Assembly: GCF_963576675.1 (NCBI RefSeq)
Contig: NC_088917.1
Span: 17,760,001-17,824,000 of the forward strand
From: Euphorbia lathyris
Lineage: Eukaryota > Streptophyta > Magnoliopsida > Malpighiales > Euphorbiaceae
Reading direction: 5' to 3'
DNA length: 64,000 nt
Position numbers and translations under genes: made by a program. Of the stretch, positions 1 to 10,440 are shown one piece after another (positions within the stretch are counted from its first letter, which is position 1; every line of letters starts with the position of its first letter). A model generated the notes under the pieces. The model saw only the letters and a list, made by a program, of their open reading frames with translations. It was not told where the DNA came from and searched no databases.

Positions 1-196
1 AATTTATATTTATAATATATTAAATAATTACTAGCCTATTAATTAAAATAATAAAACAAAGCAAGAGTTACGGGAAGATGGAAAAACACAAAGCAAAGTA
101 AATCCAAAAGTCACAAATAAACTTCTATATAAAGCATGATAGATAGTATTCCACCATTATATTCATTGGTCACGATAGATAGTATTATATTTCTGA

Positions 197-1110
197 AGGT
201 AAATATTCGATTTTTTTCATATGTTGTAGTTATTTTGTTCTCAATTATGTTGTTGTTTTATTTTTATTAAACAATAGTTGTTATAGTTTCATCTTTCAGA
301 TTCATTTCTGTTGTTACCCAGGTTCTATACCTCTCGCTATCTTATCCATGTTTTCTTTTTTATTTGTCTTTTTTTTTTTCCAAACTGATAGCTTCAATTG
401 AAGAAATCCGACAGAAATAGAAGATGCATGAACAACTAAAACCGGAAAACACAAAAGTGTCAAAAATTACAAGAAATTCTTATGTTTCTCAAGGTAATTA
501 TTCGATTTTTTTTTCGTATGTTGTAGTTATTTTTGTTCTCAATTGTGTTGTTCTTTTTTTTTATTAAACAATAGTTGTTATAGTTTCATTTTTCAGAGAT
601 GAAATTCTATTTCTGTCGTTACCCAGGTTTCATACCTCTCGCTACCTTATCCATGTTTTCTTTTTTATTTGTCTTTTTTTTCAAAATGACTAAAATAAAG
701 ATTTTGTAAATTTGTATTCTTTTTTAGTATATGTTGCTAGGTATTATCGTTTCGATTGCTAACTCTTAACTAAAATTTAGATTTTCGGCTTTATATGAAC
801 TCAATTTTTGGCTTTCTCAATTGTGCTGTTGTTTTATTTTTATTAAACAATTGTTGTTATAGTTCCATCTTTCAGAGATGAAATTCCATTTCTGTCGTTA
901 TCCAGATTTCATACCTCTCGCTACCTTATCCATGTTTTCTTTTTTATTTATTTATTTTTCAAAATGACTAAAATAAAGATTTTATATATTTGCATTCTTT
1001 TTTAGTATATGTTCCTAGGTGTTATCGTTTTGATTGTTAACTCTAACTAAAATTTAGATTTTCGGCTTTTTATGAACTCAATTTTTAGTTTTAATTGAAG
1101 TTAGATTAAT
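197..1110 (+). repeat. Three diverged ~300 bp direct repeats inside the Helitron body
   Basis: A block beginning near a TTCTCAATT...TTGTTATAGTTTCATCTTTCAG stretch and continuing through TACCTCTCGCTA and TTATCCATGTTTTC occurs near 197-376, 489-800 and 808-1110. The second and third copies also share a downstream part with AAAATGACTAAAATAAAG. The copies are diverged but easily aligned. No coding sense was found. Confidence 0.7.
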
Positions 1111-2884
1111 TTTTCTAATTCGGAACATGTTGAAATCCACTCATTTTTTTAGTTTGAGTTTAGCTAATCGATATGGATTGTATTTTTTATTTTTATGCAT
1201 TTTGGTACAAATAGATATAAAGTTTCACACGATAGTTGTTCATTGAAGTTTGAGACATATTAAATAAAATATTAAACAGATATTAGAATATTATACTTAC
1301 AATGAAGTTTATTTCAATATAAATTATGTTATATTATTATTATTATTGTTATTATTATCAAGAAGTTATTTTTTCCCAATTTTCTAAACAAGGAGATTGT
1401 AAGCGTCTAATATGCTTGATAAGATGTTTATTCTTGAAGAATGTGGATTATGCTAGATACGAATTCAAAATCAAGGTAAATAAAAATAAAATTTTGATGC
1501 TCAAAATCCTAAAAATGTACATTAATTATGGATATTGAGATAATTGCTTTTGCAACATTGGCTTATATAATTTTTAACTATTATATTATGATTCGTACAA
1601 AATTGTTAGTATTTCAAGAGTTTTTAACAGATGAAAATGAAATATGATCATAGGACAAATTATTGAAAAATATTAATTAAGAAAATATTATTATTTGAAT
1701 CTCTTCAAATTCTCAAATGTTGAGCATAATGATTCTAATTAATATAATTAATTTCACATATTAATTATAAAACGTTTTTTTTTGTATTGAGTGGTTAAAA
1801 TTGCGATTTAATTCTATTTAACTAAAATTAATTTATGGACTTAATACTTCATTAAGAAAAAATAAAATGTTTAATTAATGGGCAAAAAATATTTTCACTC
1901 TCCTCTTTATAAGCTTATGTCTCGACATTCTCTCTTAATTATCTTTTTCGTCCCTTTATTTTTTTTTCAATTCTTTTGTTTGTTTTTCTTACTTACAAAA
2001 TTCAAGAATATATAATTATTAGAAAATATTAATGAAGTCAAATAAGTGATATCTGCGAGTATGGCTGATATTCTATATAGTGAAAGAATGAAAAACAAAT
2101 TGATCGAATGTCTTGATGAGATATTACGATATGAAAATAGAAGAAATCATCACCTTAAACTGATTCAATTAAATATATTGGGTTATTGTAGCAGAATGAA
2201 TAATTGAATTCGAATACTTGGTGACCATGAAATTCCATCAACCAAAATAATTATCATCAAGATGAATTTGTGACTAATTCTTACGAATTTTATTTTTATA
2301 TGTAACATATTGAATTGATAAAGTTTCTTCATATACAACATTAGAAAAGTATTGATTGTAATAGTTTATAGAATAATATATTGATGTTGCTTCCATTTTA
2401 ACATAGATTGTGTAATTCTTTTGTATCGTAGATATAATATTTAATTTTAATTGTAGTTTAATTCAATTTTTGTTTAACCTATATTGTAATTCTTTTGTAT
2501 CGTAAATATAATATTTAATTTTAATTATAGTTTAATTTAATTTTTGGTTTTTTTTTATTATATTCTAATATATTTCTTAATTAATCTGCTATTTTATTAT
2601 TATTGTTTCACAAAATATTTGGAATATGAAAATGTATTAAAATTCCTAAAAAGTACAAATCATTGAATTTTGTAAAAATAAATAAATCATTCTTCTTTAG
2701 TTAAAATTCTATAAAAAAAGTAGTCAATTATTTTTAAAATTAATTTAATTTGAATTATCATGAAAAAATATATATTAATTTCAAATATACATAATATAAA
2801 TTTTTTTCATAGCATGATATAAAATTATTTAAAAGTAAATATGTCAATTTATTTATTTATCTAAATTATATAAAAGTTTCATAC

Positions 2885-2912
2885 CCCGTGCATCGCACGG
2901 GTTTTCGGCTAG
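2885..2912 (+). terminator. Helitron 3' terminal hairpin and CTAG end
   Basis: The GC-rich inverted repeat CCCGTGC/GCACGGG has loop ATC. After it come TTTTCGG and then CTAG, with the host T next. In Helitrons this hairpin acts as the rolling-circle termination signal. Confidence 0.8.
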
Positions 2913-3319
2913 TTGTTAATAATTATTAAAACTAGATTAGATGGATGATGATGTGTATTACCTCCATTTCATATATGGTTAAAGTTAATAGTAATCAGGG
3001 AGGGCCAATTGTTCTAGGCTGTGGTATCTGGGTGGTCACAGTTCGCGGTTCATAAGGTAAAAAAATTAACCGAACCGAAATTATCGGTTTTTTAACGATT
3101 AAAACCGAAACCGGTCCATGCATATCTGTTAACCGTACAATGGTTAACCATTAATTTCGATTAACGGTTTCCAACCAATTCTCATTGTTAATAAAAAATC
3201 AACGGTTAACTATAATTTTTATCAAAACGTAAATTTTTAAATAATATTAAAATACAAATAATTTCTTTTTTTTTTTTTTTTTTTGGTAGAAAAGGAAAAG
3301 AAAAACGAATAACAACAAA

Positions 3320-4423
3320 CTACCCAGGAATTAGCCTAGGGAAGCTAACCCCAATCCTATCTTCTAAGAGAAGATGAGAGATGAAACTAGGGGAAACAGG
3401 AAGGGTAGTAACGCCTAATGTCCCTTCATGGCCCGCCGCCGCCAAGCGATCAGCAACACGATTCTGCTCTCTAAAAATGAGTCTGAACTCTACGAACTCA
3501 AAGGAGGAGCAAAGCCTTATAATAGCTTTGATGAGGTTGCGATTGTTAAGACCCATAGAATGATTCTCAGAAATCATTTTGATTGCTTCCAAATTATCAG
3601 ACTCCACAGAGAGCCTCTTAACACCCAGCCTTTTAGCAAGATTGATTCCAGTAAGAATAGCCCAGAGCTCCGCAGAAAAGGAAGAACCCAACCCTAAATT
3701 CTGGGAGAACCCAGAAAGCCAGACGCCCCCTACATCTCTAAGCACACCTCCAGCCGCAATCTTACCGTTACTGAGGCAGGAACCATCAGTATTCAGCTTC
3801 ACAACCCCCTCTCTTGACCTGCTCCATCCCACGAGATGGACATCACAACACTGAGAGGCTCTGGCAAGGGACTCTCCTTTGAAACTATCGATAATAGAGA
3901 AAAGTTTTTTCGAGAAGAAATCAGCTAAGTTTGTCATAAAAACAGTTTTATCTCCAAAAATCTCCTCGTTTCTCCATTTCCAAACTTGGTGACAGATAAT
4001 AGCAAAGAAAATGTCACCATGCTCCATGTATGGAAGCAACTTTCCTCTAACACCATCAGAGAACCAGTCGACCTCAGAATGTGCCATGAAGGAAGAGAAA
4101 ATATGGTGTGGGAGAATTTTCCTCCAAACCTCTTTACTATTAGAGCAATCTCTAAGAGCATGGCACAAAGTCTCAATATGGCCTCTGCATCTACTGCAAG
4201 CTCCAGAATCAGCCAAGTGCCTTCTGTGCCTATCCGAATTAGTAAGAAGCCTGTCCTTAACGCCCAGCCACAGGAAACTCCTAATACGGAAAGGAACTTT
4301 AAGGGTCCAAATCGACTTCCACACATCCGAGGGAGGATCAGATCTAAAGAGAGAGAAAGCTTCAAAGGCCGATTTGCAAGAATAAACTCCATTGTTAGTC
4401 AGCGCCCAACAGTGCCTATCCAA
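3320..4423 (-). pseudogene. LINE ORF2 C-terminus: zf-RVT and RNase H domains
   Basis: This 367-residue stretch is the last third of a plant L1 polymerase. An N-terminal zf-RVT region (about residues 15-100) contains SIWTLKVPFRIRSFLW and the CSRC...H...C zinc-type pattern. A C-terminal RNase H (about residues 205-335) keeps its four acidic positions: D in NTDGS, E in SAELWA, D in VESDN and D in NRVADRL. The endonuclease and reverse transcriptase are absent because the copy is 5'-truncated. The reading frame upstream (4433-4684) is the same protein after a break. The stretch is open but cannot transpose alone. Confidence 0.85.
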
Positions 4424-4432
4424 GTCTTCCTC

Positions 4433-4684
4433 TTAATTACTCACCTTCACTCCCCGCATTCTAAGGAGAGTCTCAAGGCTAAAGAAAGTATCAAACTTTG
4501 ACCAGATCCAGTCCCCTTCCGAGTCAACCACATCGGCAATCCTCCAGTTGCGTATATCACTAGGCGGGGGGGAAGAACACACCTCAATTAACGGTTTATC
4601 CCCAATCCAGTTATCAAACCAGAAACTAATGGACTTACCATTCCCCACCTCCAGGCCAACTCCCAAGCAGAACTCATCAAACAC
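4433..4684 (-). pseudogene. LINE ORF2 fragment just upstream of zf-RVT
   Basis: It encodes the spacer between reverse transcriptase and zf-RVT of L1-type proteins; the stretch GNGKSISFWFDNWIGD is characteristic. It is cut from the next ORF by a stop near 4433. It reads in the same direction as 3320-4423 and belongs to the same insertion. Confidence 0.75.
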
Positions 4685-5067
4685 AGCACTAAGTCCTTTC
4701 CAGAGGAAGGAACAATTAGCAACTCTCTCTTTCGGGCCCCCGAAGATTTATTTTATACGTAAATATTTATTTAAATTAAAGTATATAATTAATATTTATT
4801 TCAAATATACAATTAAATTAAAGTATATAATTAATATTTATTTTATACGTAATTACAAAGTAAATAAATATATATTAAATGGTTCGGTTACCCATTAACC
4901 GCGGTTTTTGTACACTCCAAACCGAAACTAAACCTATACTATTTTTAAACCCTATAGCAAAACCGCCGATTCAGTTAACCACATTTTCTGGTTCGGTTTA
5001 CCGGTTACCGGTTTGTCCGTTTTTCCCCATCCCTATCTCTCCCTATTTATATATTCTTTGTGCTTAG

Positions 5068-5960
5068 AGCCTGTTTTGTCTGCTGGCACAGACACATGCA
5101 GATGATTCTCTTACTAGGAACCAAGTTATCGGTAATGCCTCCGTGCTTTCTCACTTGTTGTTTGCAGATGATAGTATGCTTTTTTTGGGAGCTAGAAATA
5201 TTGAGGGGCAAGTTATTAAAGTAATTCTAGAGAAGTATGAAATTGATTCTGACCAAGCAATGAATGATAAGAAGTTGAGTATATTCTTCAGTTAGAAGGT
5301 TAAGGAAGAGGATAAGTCTTCTATTTCAAATATTTTGGGGATTCATTAGTAATTAGATGTAAATCGTTATTTGAGTCTTTCGTCAATGGTTGGTCGTAAT
5401 AAAAAAGTGATTTTTGGGTATCTTAAGAATCGTTTATGGCATAAATTATTTGGTTGGACGACAAGATGTTGTCTCAAGCTGGAAAGGAAGTTCTCTTGAA
5501 ATCGGTGGCCCAAACGATTCCTACATTTTGTATGAGTACATTTTTATTATCGGTTTCTCCTTGTGACGATCTTCATTATATGATGAACTAATTCTGGTGG
5601 GGTTCAAACCCTTCAGGTAAACAACGAATTCATTGAGCTTGTTGGGATCACTTATGTACTAGAAGGAGCATGACAGGCTCAAATTTAGACATCTTCGATC
5701 GTTTAATTTTGCTATGTTAGCCAAGCAAACATGAATCCTTGTTTCTAGACTGGATACTTCATTTTGTCGTATTCTCAGAGTTAAATATTTTTCAAGGAGA
5801 GATTTTTTTATCATCTCGGTTAGGTTCTAACCAGAGTTTGATCTGATGTAGTATCAGGAGTTCTAGGGACGTGCTTGTGCATGGTTTAAGGTGGTGAATT
5901 GGAAACGAATTGCAAGTGAATGTTTGTCATGATCCATGGTTGAATGACTCTGCCATATAT
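5068..5960 (+). pseudogene. Decayed LINE reverse transcriptase fragment
   Basis: The plus-strand translation contains LSHLLFADDSMLF with the FADD catalytic box at 5161-5172. LINE-like sequence continues downstream, interrupted by many stops. This is a second, older LINE unrelated in orientation to the one at 3266-4738. No end could be assigned. Confidence 0.7.
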
Positions 5961-5977
5961 AAGATTATATTTATAAG

Positions 5978-6720
5978 GGTAAATAATTATACACTAGTCA
6001 GTTCTTATGTTTTTAGAAATAATTATATAGTCCTTCAATTTTTGTGTTCATCAACTCTTTAGTCCTTATGTTTGAGTCAATGGCCAAATTATACCAAATA
6101 AATTTTAAAATACCAAAATTATCTTTTACTCTATGTTTTAATAATAAAACATCTATTTTTCCTATTTTATGTTTTTTTTCTTTTTTTTTTTCTACATAAT
6201 CTCTACAATATTGAGTAATTAATTTATTGAATTTTATATAATTGTAGAACTTTAATTTAGTAGCCTAAAATTTATTGACTAAAAAATGAATGAAAAATAT
6301 TTCAAAAATTATCAAAATAGGAGCAAAACTATATAAATTTTGCAAAAAGTAATCTTTATTTATCTCTAATAAATTTTATAAATGAAGAAAACAAATATGA
6401 TTTCAATTTTTTTTATTAATATTTAATGTTAGTTTAAAGATATTATATTAAAAAATAAAATACTAAGAGAAAAAAATACATTTTCAATGATTAGTATATA
6501 TAATTATATAAATTTTGGTGTATATATACTTTACAAACTTTATTAAAACTATTTAGATTAAATTTTGGTATTAAAAGATAAGTTTTTTTATATAAATAAC
6601 TAGGGGCAATTCGGACTTTCATCTGCAAAAACATATGGAAGGACTAAAGAGTTGATTAAAATAAAACTTAAGGATCTTATAATAATATGATGGACCTACT
6701 AGTATGTTAAGCAAAAACAT
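5978..6720. mobile_element. MITE-like element with ~75 bp diverged terminal inverted repeats
   Basis: TCAACTCTTTAGTCC at 6050-6064 is mirrored by GGACTAAAGAGTTGA at 6640-6654. The similarity continues outward to an ACTAGT-containing segment near each end. The interior is AT-rich with no ORF. The size and inverted ends suggest a Mutator-like MITE. The exact ends and target duplication were not resolved. Confidence 0.5.
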
Positions 6721-7010
6721 AAATTTTTTATAATTATATATTAGATATTATAGATATTATAAAATCAAATAAATATCTTTATTTATAAAAGATATTTTTT
6801 GTTATGATTTTATATTTAAATGGAATGAAATGATGTTAGATATTATATTAAGAAAAATTGAATTTTTCTCCCTCCCATTTATCGATATATGCCCGCCCCT
6901 TATATGGGGATTAAACCTTTGTTTGGGACTGATTTGGGAGATAAATAGGGAGATAAGGATAGTTAGGAAATAATTTCAAGGGAGGGGCTGTTTTTAACCG
7001 GGGTTAGGAA

Positions 7011-7165
7011 AATATAACCATTCCGGTGCACTAGGCGCCGGGATGGATACCACTGCGCAAGTCAAACTTGCACAGTGGACTACTATTTGGAATAGTAACC
7101 ATTCCGGCGCGTGTGGCACCGGAATGGTCACTATTCCACTGCGCAAAGCTAAATCAGCTTTGCCC
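7011..7165. repeat. Duplicated pair of GC-rich hairpins
   Basis: Two units, each with two hairpins, follow each other. Unit 1 has CCATTCCGGTGC/GCGCCGGGATGG and then CACTGCGCAAGT/ACTTGCACAGTG (about 7018-7079). Unit 2 has a 22-bp imperfect stem (7089-7110 with 7116-7137) and then GCAAAGCT/AGCTTTGC (7144-7165). The units share ACCATTCCGG and CCACTGCGCAA. They form a GC-rich island in AT-rich DNA. No coding sense was found. Confidence 0.65.
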
Positions 7166-8308
7166 ACAATAAATATTAAAAAAATTTATTATTTTATAAA
7201 AATAAATATAAAAAGAAATTAATTTATCATTTTATAAAAATAAAATAATATTATAATAATGTTATTGAATTTGTATTTTATAAAATTTAATTTTGCTTGA
7301 AAACGTTATGATTAAATTTGCACAATTTCATACGTTAGGGCTAAATCTGTACTTCACTTAAAACTTTACGGTTAAATTTTTAGTGTATTACTAACAAAAA
7401 AAATATTTAGTATATTAATAATAGAGTAAAATATTCTAGACATTTTTAAATAAATTGTGATTAATTTATACGTAACAGGTTTAGTTTTTTTAAACTGTCT
7501 AAAATATTTTACTATATTATTAATATAGTTACGAGAAAAATGTAATTGATTCAATTTATCGATAAACTAGTTTAGAAGGTCTGACGTGGCTAAATAACAG
7601 TGAAACAAAAATTTTTCAAATTTTCGGCAGCGTATGGTTAAAATTGATCTTCCTTGGAAACGTTAGTGCTAAATTTGCATAATTTCATACATTATGGCTA
7701 AATCTGCACTTCGCTTGAAACGTTACGGTTAAATATTTAGTGCATTAATAACACAGTAAAATATTTTAGACAATTTTAAAAAATTATGATTAATTTATAT
7801 ATAGCAGGTTTATTTTTTTGAAACTGTCTAAAATATTTTACTGTGTTATTAATACAGTTACAAAAAAATGTATGAAACTGTTTCAGTTTATCGACAAACT
7901 GGTTTAGAAGGTTCGATGTAGCTAAATAACAATTAAACAAATCTTTTTAAATTTTCGATAGTGTTTGGTCAAATTTGATCTTGCTTGAAAATGTCAATTA
8001 ATCACAATTTATTTGAAAATGTCTAAAATATTTTACTCTATTATTAATATACTAAATATTTTTTTTTGTTAGTAATACACTAAAAATTTAACCGTAAAGT
8101 TTTAAGTGAAGTACAGATTTAGCCCTAACGTATGAAATTGTGCAAATTTAATCATAACGTTTTCAAGCAAAATTAAATTTTATAAAATACAAATTCAATA
8201 ACATTATTATAATATAATTTTATTTTTATAAAATGATAAATTGATTTCTTTTTATATTTATTTTTATAAAATAATAATTTTTTTAATATTTATTGGGGGC
8301 AAAACTGA
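7155..8308. mobile_element. Foldback-type element with ~312 bp terminal inverted repeats
   Basis: The left arm (7155-7466) and right arm (7996-8308) are near-perfect reverse complements; for example ACGTTAGGGCTAAATCTGTA occurs in both, inverted. Inside, a ~370 bp segment is present twice in tandem (from about 7290 and about 7650). No ORF of interest is present. The long arms and internal repeats fit a foldback or MULE-derived nonautonomous element. Confidence 0.75.
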
Positions 8309-8317
8309 TAAATTAAT

Positions 8318-8321
<4 letters not shown>

Positions 8322-8371
<50 letters not shown>
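8322..8371. repeat. (TA)n microsatellite
   Basis: About 50 bases of uninterrupted alternating AT lie between the foldback element and the E1 3' LTR. A shorter AT run follows near 8421-8438. Confidence 0.95.
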
Positions 8372-8375
<4 letters not shown>

Positions 8376-8457
8376 ATGAATATGTAATATTGGATATTAT
8401 ATAGGATTATATTTATAATATTATATATATATATATATTTGGATAATTATTATATAA

Positions 8458-8462
8458 GAATG
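8458..8462. other. E1 target-site duplication, right partner at 38114-38118
   Basis: GAATG sits directly outside the 3' LTR. Its reverse complement CATTC directly precedes the E1 5' LTR at 38119. The two match only once the inversion 16614-39229 is undone. Confidence 0.85.
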
Positions 8463-9146
8463 TGTTTGGCTCTTTCGTGGGAAATTGCGAGCGTGCCAGA
8501 TAATTATAGTATTATCAAACTATGGAATGAAATTGAGTGCGCTTTCTAACTTCTAATTATCAAAACGATTGTATGGAATAAAAGAGACCGTAAAGTTCCA
8601 AAGATTCGATTATCAAAACGATACCGACCTTACAGAAACGATTGAACAACAAATAAAATAAAAAATGTACTGGAAAATGAATGAACTTTAGATCTGAAAA
8701 TTGAAACTAAGGGAACAAACAGAGAAATCTAAAGATGCTGAAGTCTAAGGATAATTTGCTAGAGTTTTTGCTTGGTTTGTTGAGTTGGTTGATTGGGCCT
8801 TGTTCATCGTGATTCCTTCATTTTATAGATGTTGGAGGTAACTTCCTGCTTCTTTCCACTAATCCACGTTCTCCACCACATTGAGTAACCGCTCCACTTT
8901 GACTTCCACGATGAAATTGACGATTTCTAACTTTCATGCATTCTAATTGGCTCACAAAAATACAAGTTAAAATATTAATTGGCCTTCTGATGTTCCTTTG
9001 ATTTACCTTAGGTTCCCTTTGAGGTTCATCCTAGAAAATAGTTTTCCCCCGGTATTCACTATTAGAAAATCTATTTAGATGTAAGTTAGGCTAATTAATA
9101 TCTTTAAAATGTACAAGTGCCAAAATATTTAATTATGGTGCAAACA
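8463..9146 (-). repeat. E1 3' LTR
   Basis: This 684 bp LTR begins TG and ends CA on the minus strand. It is near-identical to the 685 bp LTR at 38119-38803. It includes a TATAAA-type box in the segment around the CATCTATAAAATGAAGG stretch of its partner. The polypurine tract abuts it on the internal side. Confidence 0.95.
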
Positions 9147-9160
9147 ATTGCCCCCCACAA
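9147..9160 (-). other. E1 polypurine tract
   Basis: On the minus strand TTGTGGGGGGCAAT runs directly into the LTR start. It is the purine-rich primer for plus-strand synthesis and it fixes the LTR boundary at 9146. Confidence 0.85.
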
Positions 9161-10440
9161 ACATGGACGAAAATTTATGCTTGGTCCCTACCAAAAACCT
9201 GTTAGACTGCATAAACTTCGAAATGCATAAAATGAAATAAATAAATAAATGAATGAAACAGAAGAAGAAATTTAATTGAAATAAAAAGACTAAGTATTTA
9301 CTTGAATTAAAACTCTTTATTAAGCAACGGAATTAAAAAAAAAGAGAAGCTAAGAACCTAATATAAAAACTTTAAGAAATTTGGTTTGAATAAAAACACT
9401 AGATTTACTCTTTTGTTTTAACTAAACCTCTTAAGTTAATAAAAAGGGTTCATTTAACTTTTGCAATTGATACAGATGCCATATGTGGCACTTACCTTCT
9501 TTCCTGCTAACATAATTGGCCAAAACTCCTCCATCTTCTATTTCGAGTTCAACTTGGCATTACGTTCTCACCTGGATTTCGAGTTCAACTTGCCCAAAGC
9601 TCCTACTAAGCTCTAAAACTGCCACTTTTCCAGTATAATTGAATAGCATGGCGGGGGACTAAGGGAGAAAACATAATTTTGGCAGAGGCGATCTTCATCC
9701 TTGAGAGCTTTCACAGAGAACAAGGTGCCAACAAGTTGCTTGTGATTGCATCACTAATTCAAGTTGTCAATGAAGCTGTTGTGGATATCGATGCACTACC
9801 AATCCCTATTCTGACGAAAGATTTGCTGATGCCAAGGATTAGAGGCCGGATCAGTCAACTGATCGGTTTCCTTTAATCACAGTGTTACCAAGTTGTTCGT
9901 GTTGCACTACCAAGTATTGTTGATGAAGATTCCATCATTCAGTTCCATCATTCAGTCTACTTGCACGTTGGATTGGAGTATAAACAAACCTGTCAATGAG
10001 GTTGCTGTTGTGGACATTGGTGCACTACCAATCCCTGCCTCTGACGTTGGGCTTGCCGGTGCCAAAGGGGTAGAGGCTGAATCAATCAACTGACCGATGC
10101 TCGTGACTACATCACCAACTCAAGTTGTTAATGAAGCTGTTGTGGACATCGGTGCACTACCAATCCCTGCCTCTGACGATGGGTTTGCCGGTGCCAAAGA
10201 GTAGAAGCCGAATCAATCAATTCAATGGAGAAAATCAACATGATTCCATCAAGGGAAAGGTAAATTCTCCTCAGGGAGATTTCTTTGTTAGATAGACTTG
10301 ATAGACACTGCTTGATGAATAAATTGCGGCCTTGCGGCCTGCTATTATTTTATTACAAACAGAATAGCGGCTATAAGCCAGCTTTACAATTTTTAAATTG
10401 AAATTGCTTTGCATTACATCAAATACAGATTGCCTACATC
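9161..10440 (-). other. E1 3' untranslated region with tandem repeats
   Basis: Between integrase and the polypurine tract there is no credible gene. The part at 9747-10225 contains three diverged copies of a ~115 bp unit sharing GTTGTGGAYATYGRTGCACT and CCAATCCCT. They start near 9751, 9985 and 10107. Short open frames there are only by-products of the repeat. Such arrays in the 3' untranslated region are a known habit of Tat elements. Confidence 0.7.

Larger units (their letters stand above)
1..2912 (+). mobile_element. Helitron, 3' part (5' end not found)
   Basis: The 3' end is clear. A perfect 7-bp stem with a 3-nt loop (2885-2901) is followed by a short T-rich/CGG spacer, the terminal CTAG at 2909-2912, then T at 2913. 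This is the hairpin plus CTRR end, inserted before T, known for plant Helitrons. The body is AT-rich with no Rep/helicase ORF, so it is probably non-autonomous or a fragment. No 5' TC terminus could be fixed; the element may begin before the window. The 5' extent is therefore uncertain. Confidence 0.6.
3266..4738 (-). mobile_element. 5'-truncated LINE (L1-type non-LTR retrotransposon)
   Basis: On the minus strand the element ends in a poly(A) tract, seen as a T run at 3266-3284 on plus. It keeps only the 3' end of the second ORF. The 5' end falls near 4738, where the sequence becomes AT-rich. Truncation at the 5' side with a poly(A) tail is the usual product of target-primed reverse transcription. 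No clear target duplication was found. Confidence 0.8.
2996..5034. mobile_element. Old nonautonomous element with ACCGAACCG-rich ends, host of a LINE
   Basis: The sequence at 3045-3190 and at 4868-5030 is unusually rich in AACCG/CGGTT words and is roughly inverted between the two ends. The outer ends read CAGGGAGGG on the left and, on the opposite strand, TAGGGATGGGG on the right. That resembles hAT-type nonautonomous elements. No clean target duplication was found. The LINE at 3266-4738 lies inside it. The call is tentative. Confidence 0.35.

Noticed and set aside
1326..1538. 70-residue Tyr-rich ORF
   Set aside because: It begins in a TATTAT repeat within the Helitron body and has no recognisable motif.
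9747..10225. CRISPR-like array
   Set aside because: The units are diverged, lack unique spacers and lie in the 3' untranslated region of a plant retrotransposon.
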